DNA of 64,000 nucleotides from Galaxea fascicularis (taxonomy: Eukaryota > Cnidaria > Anthozoa > Scleractinia > Euphylliidae), in NCBI GenBank assembly GCA_948470475.1, contig OX419344.1, forward strand, positions 15,257,276-15,321,275. The letters run 5' to 3'. The notes beneath the pieces are model-generated. The model did no database searches. It had not been told where the DNA came from and saw only the letters and a list, made by a program, of their open reading frames with translations. Positions 1 through 12,600 of this stretch are shown here, piece after piece. The position numbers and the translations under genes were made by a program. How positions within the stretch are numbered: the first letter of the stretch is position 1; every line of letters starts with the position of its first letter.

Positions 1-1068
1 GTTTCCTGCGAGATTCAGTCTGGTTTCCAGGGATAGACAAAATGGTGGAAGAGTTAGTCAAAGGGTGCATACCGTGTCAAGCTGCGAACCATAATCCAAA
101 GCCAGCATCTGAACCTCTGCAAATGTCTCCCCTACCTCAAGGCCCGTGGCAAGAGCTCTCCATGGACTTCTGTGGCCCCTTTCCAAATGGAGATTACTTG
201 TTAGTCGTGACTGATGACTTCAGCCGGTTCCCAGAGGTTGAGATTTTGAGGTCAACATCAGCAAAGGCAGTGATTCCTCACCTTGACAGTATATTTGCCA
301 GACAAAGGATCCCTGAAGTGGTAAGGACAGATAATGGTCCACCATTCAACAGCGAAAGTTTTCAAATGTTTGCCACTCAACTCGGTTTCAAACATCGTAG
401 AGTCACTCCTGTATGGCCCAGAGCTAATGGAGAGGTTGAGAGGCTTATGAATACACTAGAGAAAGCCGTTAGTCATTCAAGGCAAGAACTGGAGGCAAGA
501 ATTGTTCACCTTTCTTCGGCAATACAGGGCAACCCCTCATAGCACCACATCAAAGTCTCCTTCAGAGTTGCTGAATGGACGACGACTCAAATCCACATTA
601 CCTCGGATACAGTATGATCAGGCCTCCCCAGAGGTCAGACAAACTGATGTCAAGAGAAAGGAGAAAATGAAAGAGTATGTTGACAAGTGCAGTCACGCAA
701 AGAGCACAGACCTCAATATTTGTGACAAAGTATTAATAAAGCAGCGAAAGAAGGATACGATGTCTACACCATTCAAGCCTGAGCCCCTGGAGATCAAAGA
801 CAAGAAAGGAAGCATGATCACAGCTCAAAATGGAGAACACACTGTAACCAGAAATGCCTCATTCTTCAAAAAGCTGCCTTCCAATATGCCTGTACTACCC
901 GTTCCAAGTGAGGAAGAAGAACAGTCTACATCCCTAACTGAGGCAGCTGAAACAGTCGAACCAGTTACATCAGCTGAACCAGTTGAAGCAGTTGGATCAA
1001 GTGAGCTCCCTGCGCTTCGCAGATCAGCAAGAACAAGGAAAGTGCCAGAATATAGACCTCTTTCATAA
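1..1068 (+). mobile_element. Ty3/Gypsy LTR retrotransposon, 3' part of pol (integrase), partial and frameshifted
   Basis: Coding sequence is open from the window edge, so the element starts to the left. In the first frame (to about 500) the end of an HHCC zinc-binding segment is visible (GCIPCQ), followed by the integrase catalytic core. The acidic triad is the Asp of MDF (codon at 165), the Asp of RTDNG (codon at 330) and the Glu of NGEVE (codon at 432). Past about 480 the expected C-terminal part continues in a different frame and runs to a stop at 1066-1068, ending in a basic RRSARTRKVPEYRP-like tail typical of metazoan Gypsy integrases. The copy therefore has a frame break between about 470 and 530 and is probably dead. 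Integrase would insert the reverse-transcribed element into the genome. Lineage within Gypsy is not determined. Confidence 0.88.
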
Positions 1069-1346
1069 CGGTGGCCAAATAAAATATTCTTTTCTTTTAA
1101 TGCTGATAAGCCTTTCTAACCTCGCTGCTATGTGCAAAATACAAAAGAATGTTTGCGCTAAAATGAGGCCAGTAAGTCTAATTAACATAGATACAAAAGA
1201 ACAATATTATCGGCGGCCATTATGAAAGTGATCTATTTCAAGGACTATGTTACTTGAACGTTGTTTCAAGAACTATATTATTTGAACATTATTTGGACTT
1301 ATATGTTGAGTTCACTCGTTATGTCATTCTACCTGACTCATTATTC

Positions 1347-1480
1347 AGAGAAAAAGAGAGATGTAATGTTGTTATATTGCGTTACGGGCATGCGCAGAGG
1401 GATGAACTTGGAGAGTGCGAGAAGGGATTACGGTGTTCGGAATAAAAGCAAGTCTTTATAATTGTGGACTCTATAATAAG
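1347..1480 (+). mobile_element. Candidate polypurine tract and start of 3' LTR of the Gypsy element
   Basis: A 15-base purine run (1347-1361) lies about 280 bp after the pol stop and is followed at once by TGTAATGTTG, the arrangement expected at the 3' LTR boundary. An AATAAA-type signal follows (about 1441). The right end is uncertain because sequence from about 1476 onward is also found near 36.9 kb without the retrotransposon, so the LTR probably ends at or before about 1480. The 5' LTR lies outside the window, so this cannot be confirmed here. Confidence 0.35.
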
Positions 1481-2559
1481 GACGGACGTTTTAAACCCAG
1501 TTGTAGAAAAATACAAGTAATGAATAAATTGTAGTTGGAATAAACTTGTTGTCGAAGCCATGCAGGTTATGTGGACTGTGGTTTTTATTCACAGAGTTCT
1601 GGCCTGTGGAAGAGGTGGGCGTTTGTCGTAAATGTAATCAACAATTCAATAGTTTTCCCTCCATTTCTCAAATTGTCATGTGTTTTTTTATCTGTTAAGT
1701 ACTACGGGAATAGTTGATCACTGAAGCGCGAAACAGTCACTCAGTCGGTCAGTCAGTCACTCCAGTCATCCTTTCTTTTAAGTGTTTCCTTTAGGTAATA
1801 CTGTGTAATAAAAAAATCGATCCGGTTGAATCTTGGTAAAACCTTACTTGTAGAAAAGGCAGTTTTTAACGTGTCTTTGGGTGCTTGTAAAATGGCAGCC
1901 TTTAGGTTCTCAACTATTTGCCGCTTTCGCAAATGTATTCGTGCAAACAGATCTTTTTTTTTGGAAAAGGAAGGACTAACTTTTCCATATACAATCAATT
2001 GGAAAATTGGCCTCGTGCTAAAAAACTAACTGCTTTGAACTCGTGAAAATGAGCAGCCGGCGTCAAACAAAACTCCTCGAGTAGTAGAATGATGGTGTCG
2101 GGAAAATAGAAGAAGAAACATTTTACTGGCATTAATGTGAGTTCTCCGCCAATCCGCCACTATCCTAAGACCCAAAGAGGCAATTGATCCAATCATCTGC
2201 ACCCTTCTTAACCTAAGTAGCATGTACTCACCACACGGCTGGATGTATTAGCCTTACCCACGGCATCAAAGACTCCAAAAAACCTCAGCGTGTTTCGCTT
2301 TGTGGCTGGTAGGGATCTAGGGATTTTCTTTAACCGTTGTTATATTGTTGAAGAGCCATTACGTACGTATTAATTAAAGCGTACCCTCTCAATTTTCACC
2401 CTACAGTTCGCAACTAAGTGCATGCTCACAGAAATGTCTTCATCAGAAACTGAAACTGTTTTCCTGTCTACTTGGCCTGGCGCCCATTGTTATTTTGTCT
2501 CCTATTCGTGCATCCCGAGGTATTCATTTCCCGAGAAGTCTTGCGTTAATTGAAAGTAA
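1481..2559. other. No gene recognised
   Basis: The first ~110 bases resemble 36,890-36,990 (shared GTCGAAGCCA and neighbouring blocks). Otherwise I see only short frames without family features, on both strands. Confidence 0.4.
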
Positions 2560-3066
2560 AGGGCCGACCAAAAACAATGTGCTTTCGCTGAGTTAGAACT
2601 GAAATTTTAACCTATTAAACCAAAACATTCTACAACAACTTGAACAAAATAGAAAAACTCCAATGGGGTGGGTCCTTGTTCGCCTTGTTTTTAACATTTT
2701 ATGTTGTGATATTTGTGATCTGTAAGAGTAAAGGCGATAGAAAACGGCCATGAATGTACTTTGTACAATAACATCGAAAAACGTTGAGCGATTTCGTTGA
2801 GAAAAATGACTGAGACAGATTGATCAAGCATAAGACTTGAATCAATTCAGGTGATCAACTGGAAATGTCGTAAAGTTGAGAATGGTTTTATTCTTGACTT
2901 CGATCAATTACCAATAACCTTGACAGCAAATCGTGGTGGTGGTGGTGGGGAGTTTGTTTATTTTTGAAATCACTCTTAATGATAACCGACTGATTAGCAA
3001 TAACAACAAACAAAGCAATGGGTTTCTGAAAAACATTTGTCGGCAGTAAACATTGAACAAAAGACG
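2560..3066 (+). repeat. Segment paralogous to intron 2 of fluorescent-protein gene B, left part
   Basis: Several blocks match 26,340-26,740 in the same order, for example ATAACATCG near 2770 versus 26,520 and GCAATAACAACA with TTTCTGAAAAAC near 3000 versus 26,690-26,730. The match resumes after the LINE insertion (7301-7560). It is either a relic of another fluorescent-protein gene intron or a dispersed repeat present in both places. No matching exons were found around it. Confidence 0.5.
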
Positions 3067-5928
3067 TTAAACCACCACTGCTAAGCCTTTTATCGTGACC
3101 TCTACACTCAGTTCCAAAATCGTCCCCCCTAGCGAAGCATGTGATACATCTTTTTTTGCGGTACCTCAGCGGAAAAGAGACTAAATGAGGCGGAACAAAG
3201 CAGCTGTGAAGGCCCTCATTCAAAGCACGAATGCCTGAATGCACTTAAAGGTATGGACTGTAATAAGAGACCGGGTTCCGATGGACTGGCTGCCGAATTC
3301 TATAAAGTTTTTTGGAACGACATCGCCGACTATTTTCTTAAGTCAATCAATTATGCCTATCATACAGGACACCTATCGGTTTCTCAAAGGCGAGGGATCA
3401 TCAAACGTATTCCAAAAAAAGACACCGAACCCTATCTCGTTAAAAACTGGCGCCCAATATCTCTTTTGAACTGTGATTATAAAATAGCTACCAAGGTTAT
3501 CGCAAACCGCCTCAAACTAGTTCTCCCGAAAGTTATAGATAGTGATCAAACTGGTTTCTTAAAAGGAAGATTCATAGGAGAGAATATTCGACTGATTGAT
3601 AGTGCCATTAATTTTACTGCTGCTAAAAACGCTCCTGGGCTCCTACTTTTCCTCGATTTTGAAAAAGCCTTCGATACCGTTGAATGGTCTTTCATACAAA
3701 AAGCCCTTCGTCATTATAACTTTGGACCATCAATAGTATTCTATTCTACAACACTCCTATTTCATGCTCAGTTAATATAAAATATGGGGGAAATTATTGA
3801 TCCAGCGGGCTAGGTGAAGAGCTGTAACATAACTATAAGGGCGACCGAACCGCACGACTTGGGTGGGCGGGCCGTCCTTTACTCTGGTTGTCCGCTGGAA
3901 GGAAACTGAGCAAGGAACGAGTGTTTTCCATCCCATTTATGCCATCCTGGTTACGTAATCAGCGTGCATATGCAGGCCTGGTGCTAATTAAGCATTATAA
4001 TAACTTATCTTATCATCGCATTTCATTAGGAGCATTGTGAATAGTTCACTGGACTAAGCTTTTCTATTATGATATACAAAGCTGCATTTTGAACAACGGC
4101 TGGTCTAGCGATTTTTTTTGGACTCGAAAGAGGGGTTAGACAAGGCTGCCCACTTTCCCCATACCTGTTCATTCTCTGTGTTGAGGTTCTTGCGGATGCT
4201 TTGAGAAGAGATGGTAACATTAGGGGTATTACAGTAAATGGACAGGAAATAAAATAAGTCAATACGCAGACGACACAACCCTTATTCTCGATGGGTCTAG
4301 GACGTCCTTCACGAACGCTGTCCAGGCTTTAGAACTTTTTCGTGCAAGCTCTGGCCTTCGCCTAAACCATAAAAAAACAGAAGTGCTCTGGATTGGTGCA
4401 AATAAGGATAGTGAGGAGAAAATTTGCCCTGACAAAAATTTTAGGTGGGTAAGAGATAAAGTTAAAACGCTAGGCGTCTGGCTATCTACTTACCCTGCGA
4501 TAACAATGAAAGCCAACTATGAGGAAAAATTAGCAGACCTCAGGGTATCCCTGAGTTGTTGGGAATTTCGTCGTTTAACCTTGCTTGGAAAGATTACTGT
4601 GTTACAAAGTCTGATCATCTCTAAACTTACTTACATAATGTCACCTTTACCAACAAACCATCGCGCCATCGACGAAATTAACAGCCTGCTGTTCAACTTT
4701 TTATGAAATGGCAAAGGAGACAAAATCAAGCGTGATGTAATGATTAGTGAGTATGAACATGGCGGACTAAAGATGACCGACGTTAGGCTCTTCACCAAGG
4801 CACTAAAAGCAAGCTGGGTAAAAAAGTACCTTGATTCAGAAAACCTTGCCAAATGGAAATTATTTGTGGATTCGCAACTTCAGAATTTCGGTGGTGATTT
4901 GTTCTTTAAAGCTAATCTGCATAAGAGAGATTTAGAGTTTTTTAGGCTATCGGACCCATTCTTGCACGAGATAATGCAGGTATGGTCGGAAACCAGCTAT
5001 GTGGGTAATATTTCTTCCAACAAGCACCTTCTTTCACAGAGCCTTTGGCTTAACTCGCTTATTCGTGTCGGGAATAAACCAATTAATATACTACAAAACT
5101 TGGTACTTTCAAGGAATACTCAAAGTTAGTGATCTAATGGAAAATGGAACCAGGTTTTTATCTTTTACAGAATTTAAACGCCGTTACAACATCAAGCCAA
5201 GCTTTCTCTCTTTCTACGTCCTGATATCAGCGATTAAGCTATTGCGCAAAACTGTCCAAGAACATTTCCTTCATGACAATGATGACGATAGCAGTGGCGT
5301 TTTTTTGCAAAACTTTCTGAAGGCAAATAAACCAAATAGATTAATCTATAAAATGCTTGTAGAAAGAAAAAGGAAGAAACCCTTAAACAGCCAGTGAGAA
5401 GAAATGGTGTGTTGACTGCTCGATTGAAGAGAACGACTCGATTGATTGGGCAGCTGTTTACCAGTCACCTTTTCAGTGTACTAAAATAACCAAACTACGC
5501 ACTTTTCAATTGAAGCTGTTGCACAGGAGATTGGCGACCAACGACTTTCTTCAGCGAATGAACTTGACAAATACTAACCTGTGTATTTTTTGCCAATGCG
5601 AGGTTGAGACACTGATTCACCTTTTCTGGAACTGCACCATCATATCCCGTTTTTGGCAGAGTTTTACGGAATGGTTGCTGAAATTTGAAACTCCGCAATG
5701 CTCACCCGAATTAACGCCATCTTTGGTAATAGGTTTGAAGCCTCACCTATTTAATCATAAACATCATCCATTTTTATTTTTGATTGCAAGAATGTACATC
5801 TGGAATTGCAAACCACGCTTCTCTCTTCCAAGGATAGGGGACTTCCCCCTTTTCCTCTCACATTATAACCTCTAAACGAAGCTCTTTGCCAATTTTGCTT
5901 GGTGCAGGCTGAAGCCGTGGGCGTGGTA

Positions 5929-6470
5929 CAGTAAAAACCTGCGTGTAAGAACCTAGAAAATTAAGAACCTCCTGGCAGAAATTTGCTACTTTAATACCCC
6001 AAAATATAAGAACCTGTTTAGCCAAAAAAATTCCACTAGGTTCTTATATGTGGGGTTAAACTATTTTATTTATAATATTTTACCAAAAAGGTTGTTTTTA
6101 GAGATCAAAAAATTGCACAGTGAAACTAAAAATGCACTGTGTATGTTAAATGTGAACTGTTGTTATAAAACGATAGATCACCCCTGATGAAGACACTAGA
6201 CAGGAGTGTCGAAACGTTGGGTCGTGAATTGTAACTTTTTAAGTTACATTCATCAAACTTCAAACCAGAGTAGCATCAAACCATGTCTAATTCTGCTACA
6301 ATTAAAAGAATGTATCATTTGTATGTAATCTTGGTCTTGGTTTAAGTGTTCCATGCCTGTATCATCTTGCAGCTCATTTTTATATAAACCAGTACAGAAG
6401 ACACAAAGCCATTTCTTGTTGCCAGTTTAGATCTGGCATTTTCTGATATATAACTGGTTTGTTCTTGATT

Positions 6471-6502
<32 letters not shown>

Positions 6503-7112
6503 AACGGGAAAATATTTGGCTCGAGGTCATGGCCGGTACGGACCGAGCGGAGCGAGGTCCGTGCGCCATGACTGAGAGCCAAATATTTTCCCGTCCGGCC
6601 CGACCTAACTCAGTCAATAAGCATTTTATCATATGGCCTTGAGCGCGTAAAAGGTTAAATTTTTACAAAAAAGCGACTAATTTGCACGTAAAATTGAGCT
6701 AATATGTTGTTTGTATTTGCTTCTGGTTGTAAAATAAACTTACATGGTTAGACGCAAAGAAATCCTCTAAAATCGTATCGCGCGGGGCCGTACGTGTTCC
6801 TAACAGGGCCGTACGGCTTTTTCCGGCCCTGCTCGCGCAAATGCGTACGGCCCTCATACGGGGATTTTCTCAATAGTTTTAGATTGAAAGCGCGCGCGGG
6901 GCCGTACGGGTCATATGATAAAAGCATTTATTCTATAAAATAACAGTTTATAATGAAGAACAAACCATATATTATACTATTTTCTACTCCGTAAAAATTA
7001 AGAACCTAATTAAGAACCTACTTAAAATAAAATGCCAGTAAGTACCCCAAAATATAAGAACCTGTTTTGCCAATCTCTAAAAAAATAGGTTCTTACACGC
7101 GGGTTTTTACTG
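5929..7112. mobile_element. Non-autonomous TIR element with TA target duplication, nested in the LINE 3' UTR
   Basis: The ends are inverted copies of CAGTAAAAACC(T/C)GCGTGTAAGAACCTA: the left starts at 5929 and the right ends at 7112, each flanked by TA (5927-5928, 7113-7114). CAGT termini and a TA duplication fit the Tc1/mariner group. Subterminal repeats of TAAGAACCT occur near both ends. There is no transposase frame. A long hairpin sits in the middle. Confidence 0.75.
6481..6620. repeat. Long GC-rich hairpin inside the TIR element
   Basis: Two arms of about 64 bases (from TATTGACTGAGT on the left to ACTCAGTCAATA on the right) can fold back around a short GAGCGGAGC loop. The arms share GGGAAAATATTTGGCTC and its complement. 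It looks like a fold-back MITE. A second, more diverged pair of arms may lie outside it (6450-6478 and 6940-6970). Confidence 0.7.
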
Positions 7113-7300
7113 TATCTGAAGATTCTTTGTTTGTAGTGATGTTTTCGTACGAGTGTGTCAAGTGTGCGTGTGTGAGTTTTTAAGTGTATATACCATGTAT
7201 GTTATTTCTTGATTTATGTATTTATTTTTTGTAAATGGATCTATGTAATCATTAAATTAAAAAAGTTAAAACAAAAACAAAAACAAAAAAACAAAAGACG

Positions 7301-7560
7301 AAGTTTTTACTGCAACAGGAGGCTTGGGAGAGTCTGCGATTTTTTAACTAACAACGAGAATTTCTCTGAGGGACAACAAACTGGCATTTCAAATGTTGCA
7401 GCTGTTAAATTATTAAAACATCGTGGTTAACTTTTGGCAAGGAGTTGTTGCTCTTTGCGAGAGTTTTTAAAATGTCAACCCGGCTCTTGTAAACTTACAA
7501 AGCGGAGTTGAGGATATAAACCGCCCGGACTTCGCTTGGCTTTTCTTCAACCAATTTTGT
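7301..7560 (+). repeat. Segment paralogous to intron 2 of fluorescent-protein gene B, right part
   Basis: This continues the 2560-3066 similarity after the LINE. Blocks GTTGCAGCTGTTAAA, GGAGTTGTTGCTCTTTGCGA, CTTGTAAACTTAC and GTCCGGACTT-like sequence align with 26,800-26,960 in order. Together the two parts span one uninterrupted stretch of gene B intron 2. Confidence 0.55.
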
Positions 7561-9504
7561 GCCCAAAAATGAGCAACAGCAGGGAAAACGAAGCGTTTTA
7601 GGATTCAAAATGAAATATTGGATAGAAAACATTTGGAAAAAACACGAGCATTATTTAATCCAAACCAATTCAGATGAAAGCTTGAACACCGACAAAACGT
7701 AAGAAAACAAAGAACGATGAGACTGTTTTTTTTCGACGTTTCTCTTTATTTAGAATGGACAGTTACCTCAGATTAAAAAAAAAAAAAACCGGATGGCATT
7801 GCACTTAGACGTCCCAGAAAGTGTCAAGAAACAGTAGAGTGAAGGTAGAGCGGATTTATTTGCTACTGAATATCAATATTTCCACCGCTATTTGGTTTGT
7901 TGGAATTCTAGCTTTTAACGGTATTTGTATATCAACTTTTGATGACACACACCACGGTTGGGCTGCCTGTGGGAACATTAGTTTACTGTACTATCGAAGC
8001 TGACATTTGTAATATGCAGTAGCCGCGTTCATTTTTCAATACAATGAACCTCGTTAACAATTGATTTGAAAAACTATGTTTGCAATTGAGCTATCTATTC
8101 TTTGGATGAAACAATAGCCTCTTGGTGAACGAACACGAAACGAAATTACCCTTTTTGTAACGTTCCTGATGATTCCACAACGTGTTCAGCATCATATTAT
8201 TCATCGTTTGCGTCACAAATCAAATTAGCACTTGAAATTCCCTTTAGCATAAGCGAACGCGAATGGTTGGACATTAAACTTTACGGACAAAAAACAGCCA
8301 TCGAGTCTCTTCTCACTTTGTCCTCTATATGAACAAAACTACAAATCGGAAAGTAATTAAAGAAATAGCGATTTGCAATGTCTGGTTAGCAATATTCCAA
8401 GGTCCTCTCGTCCTAAATAAGTTGCTTCTTCTGAACGAACTATCGCCTATTGTGGGTTGTATGGCTTTGGGATATAAAACAATTTGAAACACTTTTTATA
8501 TCAGTTTATCTGTAAATGCCATACAAAATGGAAAAAACTGCTTTTAGGCTTGCTTAAATCTATATATTAAAAAGAATGTAGAATAAAGACCGGAAATGAG
8601 ATGGAATGGAATACGTGATCTGCCGGAGTTATATGCCTGTACCGTATTATTTTTCGATAAATCGATGTGGAAGTAACTAGGAAAATTATTAAAGTGCGTT
8701 CATCGTGTTTCCTATGATGTGGTGATCGAGTTGTTTATCACATGCTTGTGCGGCTTGCTCAAAAGCCGTGAAAAAGATTTCGCGCCAACCCCACCCTTGA
8801 TACTGAAAAACACTGTAAATAAACACAGAGGTTCCCAACGCGGCAAAAACAAACGAGCAAAGTAAAGAGATTCTTAGCTGACTCAAACCGAGCACGGAGC
8901 TTGAGGTCACAGTTATTAGCGGTGTCAGTCTCTGCCTGCTATGAATTATTCAGTTGATACTTAAAAGTTGTAATCTGGAAACGGTTCAAGTACGTTCAAC
9001 CACTTTTGCAAAAGCCCGTTTTAAAAGTCAACGTATTACATCTTTAGTTTAACCTCTTGCATGTGTAACGGCGGAAAACAAAGATTCCACATGTATAAAA
9101 TCTAATATAATGTTTGATCGCGAGACTTGGAATAAGAAAGTTTACTCAATTTCAGGCCTGAAAATCACTGCATTTTTGTTCCCGGCATTGCAAATTATTC
9201 GTGTAAGCATGCGAAACATAAAATAATCGCAAATATTAATTGAAAGCCCATGGATTACTTGCTTCATTTCTAATTACGTGGTCCAGTAATAGGGCAACTG
9301 AGGAGGAATGGGGACATAGTTGAAGTGTTGATTGTATTTGCAAAGCACGTCACACTATTCGTAATAAGAAACTCTACAGAACGTAACTTGGACAACAACT
9401 TTAATACTCACGTACAAGACTTTTCCCACTTCTTTACAACTAAGTTAAAAAATCCAATCCGTATAATCAAACCCACATCAAAAAATTGGAACTGTTATGT
9501 TTTT
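7561..9504. other. Intergenic, nothing recognised
   Basis: Only short frames are present. The longest (8689-8910, minus) has one hydrophobic stretch but no recognisable family, and it is not called. Confidence 0.4.
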
Positions 9505-9510
9505 TTTATT
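9505..9510 (-). terminator. Candidate polyadenylation signal of fluorescent-protein gene A
   Basis: AATAAA on the minus strand, about 170 bases beyond the gene A stop codon. Confidence 0.4.
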
Positions 9511-9677
9511 TCGAAAACGCTACCAAATGTTCTACTCTAGTAAAAAAATGTACCAGAAGCTACTAATTCCCCGTAAATACTGAAGAAAAACTTTCTACTA
9601 ACGTCCTTTAAAAAACCGGGAAACCGTCTCTTTTCGTTGTTGTCAGCTTGGCTTTTTCTCAGTACGCTTGACTTGGT

Positions 9678-12600
9678 TTAGACAACCGGCATCAAAGAAT
9701 AACGAGCCTTGGCAATCGCATACAGCGCAACTTTGTTGTAATCTTTCTCATGGCTCAAAATCTCGATGCGGTGGTCCACGTAATGGTAATCTGGCAAGGT
9801 GACTCTTTTCTTGGCCCTGTAAGCGAGAAAACGCTTCCAGATTAACTTCACTGGACTAAAAAGGTACCCATATAAGCTCATGTAACAAATATAATTGTTT
9901 CCAACGTGAACTCCTAGCACTGATAGTTCAATGACCTGAAAAATGAGTAGTCTGCTTGGAACCACGGTTTCCTTTTTCGCGCAGGAATCTTATTAACTTG
10001 CGCAGGAAGACATTAACACTGATGACGTCATGAATCAGCATCTCAGTAAGAAATCCTGAACAATAATCCTACGCGTGTTCCATTACCTTAAACCCCCCGC
10101 GTGTACCGTCATGGTGATTGCACAGACTCAAAGGGTCAAATGATAACCCACGCGTGTACTCCCCTTTATAGAAACACAAATAAGCTTGCCTGTTGCCATA
10201 ACTCAGTTGAAAGCATTAAAATATCGGAAATTATTTGCTGTGTGGGATTAAGCCAGTCAGAAGAACTTACACTGACCTGTCCATTCGACTGTTCTGACTG
10301 TTGTCAGTGTTAAGCGATGGTTCTGTTCATATAACGAAAACACACACAGAAATTTGAACTGAAAACTTTCTATTTCAATCCCGACTGGTTGTTACAACAT
10401 CCGCGTTCTCTTCTATCTCAATAAAATATCCAAATCTCAATTTGCATACAAAGTCCAACAGAAAAGCCCATGGACACATCTACACCTCACCACTGAAATA
10501 ATCCGCAATTCAAGCACGCAACAACGAATAATATTGAACAACACGTTAAAGACCTTATTGCCTTTTACTGGCATATTAAAAAAAAAAAGATTGAAAGAGG
10601 GTCTGAATGAGGGGGTCCACATGTCGAGTGGCGGTAAAAAATTTCGACCTTTGTCGGTTGTCAGTTAATTCCAGTTTATTATGTCATTTGCGCAGTTTTA
10701 AGACTTTAAACTCTAGACGAAGTGTAAAGCTTGTAATGATTCAGTATTTGATTGCACTGGTATGCCGATAAAATCACCAAAGCTTTTATTCTGGATTTGA
10801 ATTTGATGTGAATTTGTTTTCCTGTCGATTACAGGGCATCGAAGTGAATCAAGAGAGGTAAATTAGACAAAGAGTGAAACGCCCACTCTGTGAGCCCTTG
10901 GGACACGTAGTTTTGTTAGCTATGGAAGTATTTCTTTTCCCCAAGTCATCCACAAACACTTAGGGCCGGTTCAAACGTCGAACTTTCATGCGCCGAATCT
11001 GTCATTTGATTCGGCACATGAGAGGTTCGACGTTTGAATCGATTAAATTCGACGAATTTGACAAGGGCACCCAACAAGCAAATTAAGAGGAAAACCTTTG
11101 AGGGATTTTTCTAGGCTCCTTGTAATGTTTAAAGACCGTTTAAAGAGTTGTTTTAATCAGCTAGATAAATTTGATCTGTTCGGAATTCTTAGCTGAAAAT
11201 TGAAGTGCCCGAAAATTTTAGGGAATGAATCTTCATTTCAAAACTTGGTAGCTGAATGTTGCCTTCGAAGAAATTCTCTGCGAACTATTTGCTTACCTAA
11301 AAATGCTTGGTGACCCTTTTAAGAGCGAAAAATTTCAAAAATATCCCTTCCGAAAATCTAAGGGACTTTTTTCCCCTGGATTTCCCTGGTTGCGAATATT
11401 TTAGGTGATGTTTTAATGAGGAATCAGTAGCTTTTGGGCAATGCATTATTCGAAAGTCTTAGAACGGGTAGACTCTCCCGAACACTGAGACATTTCATGA
11501 AATTTCTCGTTGGGTTTAAATTCGACCGGCTCCAGGGAGTGGGGAATTTGAAGGGTAAGGCCTTTCCGGGGGTGGGGAATTTGACTTTTGCCTGGGTGGG
11601 GTGGGGAAAATTGAACTGGAAGTGTCAGGTTTCGAACGTTTTTTTTTTCGGGCGGCGAAGTCGCTAACAGCTATAAACACGTGTTTGGACGAGATGGAAG
11701 GTATGTATGAAAGGTAGAGAGTGCTTAAATATTAGCCCCGAGGGGGCGGGAATTTGAATGATCCAATCTTCAAAAGTTCAAATGCCCGGGTCTCCCAGGG
11801 GGGACGGGATGTTGAAATTTCGAGTTGATCGGCGCATAACGTCGGATCATGTAGGTTGTCGGTTACAATTTATCTGTCGCTAGTCGGTGATTTTTTCCTC
11901 GTTTTGCCGGTAGTCAGTAATATTTTATGCCCTTTGTGGCTAGTCGGTTAACCCCATTCAGACACACAAAGATTTGAAATTAATAACAGTCAGTCACCTA
12001 ATGAATACGTGACTTTACGACTAAGTGTCAAATCACTTAAACACATAGACGGCTTACTTGTAAGTACTTCTGAAGTCACATCGGTAATGGCCACCTCCTT
12101 TAAGTAACAGAGCCATGTTAACATCACCTTTCAACACCCCATCACGCTCGTACATTTTCTCAGTAGATGGCTCCCATTTCTGTATCTTCTTCTGCATAAC
12201 TGGACCATTTGGGGGAAAGTTCACACCATGAAATCGAATGTCATAGAAAAAACAGTTCCCTTCCAGCCTGTTGAAAAAGAGGTTAATCATATACTCAGTA
12301 TAACCAAAAGTCCCAAAACGTAAAGTACAAGCAGCTTGATTAAACAAATTCTGCAAATTGATGGCAGCAGAATGAAAAAAAGAAAACGACTTCAGTGCAT
12401 ATTACATTAAAGGTGCCCAATCACAAAAAGACAACGGTTGAAGACACTTTTTCTCAGTTTGTTCCTCATAATTATATAGGAGGACCAAATTTGGAACGTG
12501 GTTTACATTTTAGCCCAAAATATTCCACAGTGATATTTTTTGTAGTAAAAGGAGCCAATATGTAAAGCTTTTGATCTTAATGTACACCAAGAAGATAATA

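Larger units (their letters stand above)
3067..7289 (+). mobile_element. Degenerate L1/Tx1-type non-LTR retrotransposon (5'-truncated LINE)
   Basis: Reverse-transcriptase coding fragments run along the plus strand from about 3216 to 5875. They include the PGSDGLAAEFYK block, NWRPISLLNCDYKI, a DFEKAFDTVEW motif, [11 protein letters not shown] and the catalytic YADDT (about 4263), then thumb and C-terminal segments. Stops and shifts break the frame, and 3763-4060 looks like an unrelated or degraded insert. The 3' UTR is split by a TIR element (5929-7112) and ends in an A/C-rich tail (about 7258-7289). An 11-bp direct repeat, AACAAAAGACG, flanks the copy (3056-3066 and 7290-7300), as expected of target-primed insertion. 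The NWRPISLLN block favours the L1/Tx1 group. The copy is inactive. Confidence 0.85.
10602..11963. mobile_element. Candidate TIR element in gene A intron 4
   Basis: The left end GTCTGAATGAGGGGG and the right end (complement GTCTGAATGGGGTT) are inverted. Direct subterminal copies of a TAGTCGGT/TGTCGGTT motif lie just inside both ends (10,650-10,665 and 11,855-11,950). No transposase. Target duplication unclear: AAAGATTGAAA on the left versus AAAGATTTGAAA on the right. Confidence 0.45.

Noticed and set aside
8689..8910. 73-codon minus frame with a hydrophobic segment
   Set aside because: No family, no neighbours, no splice or promoter context; chance frames of this size are common here.
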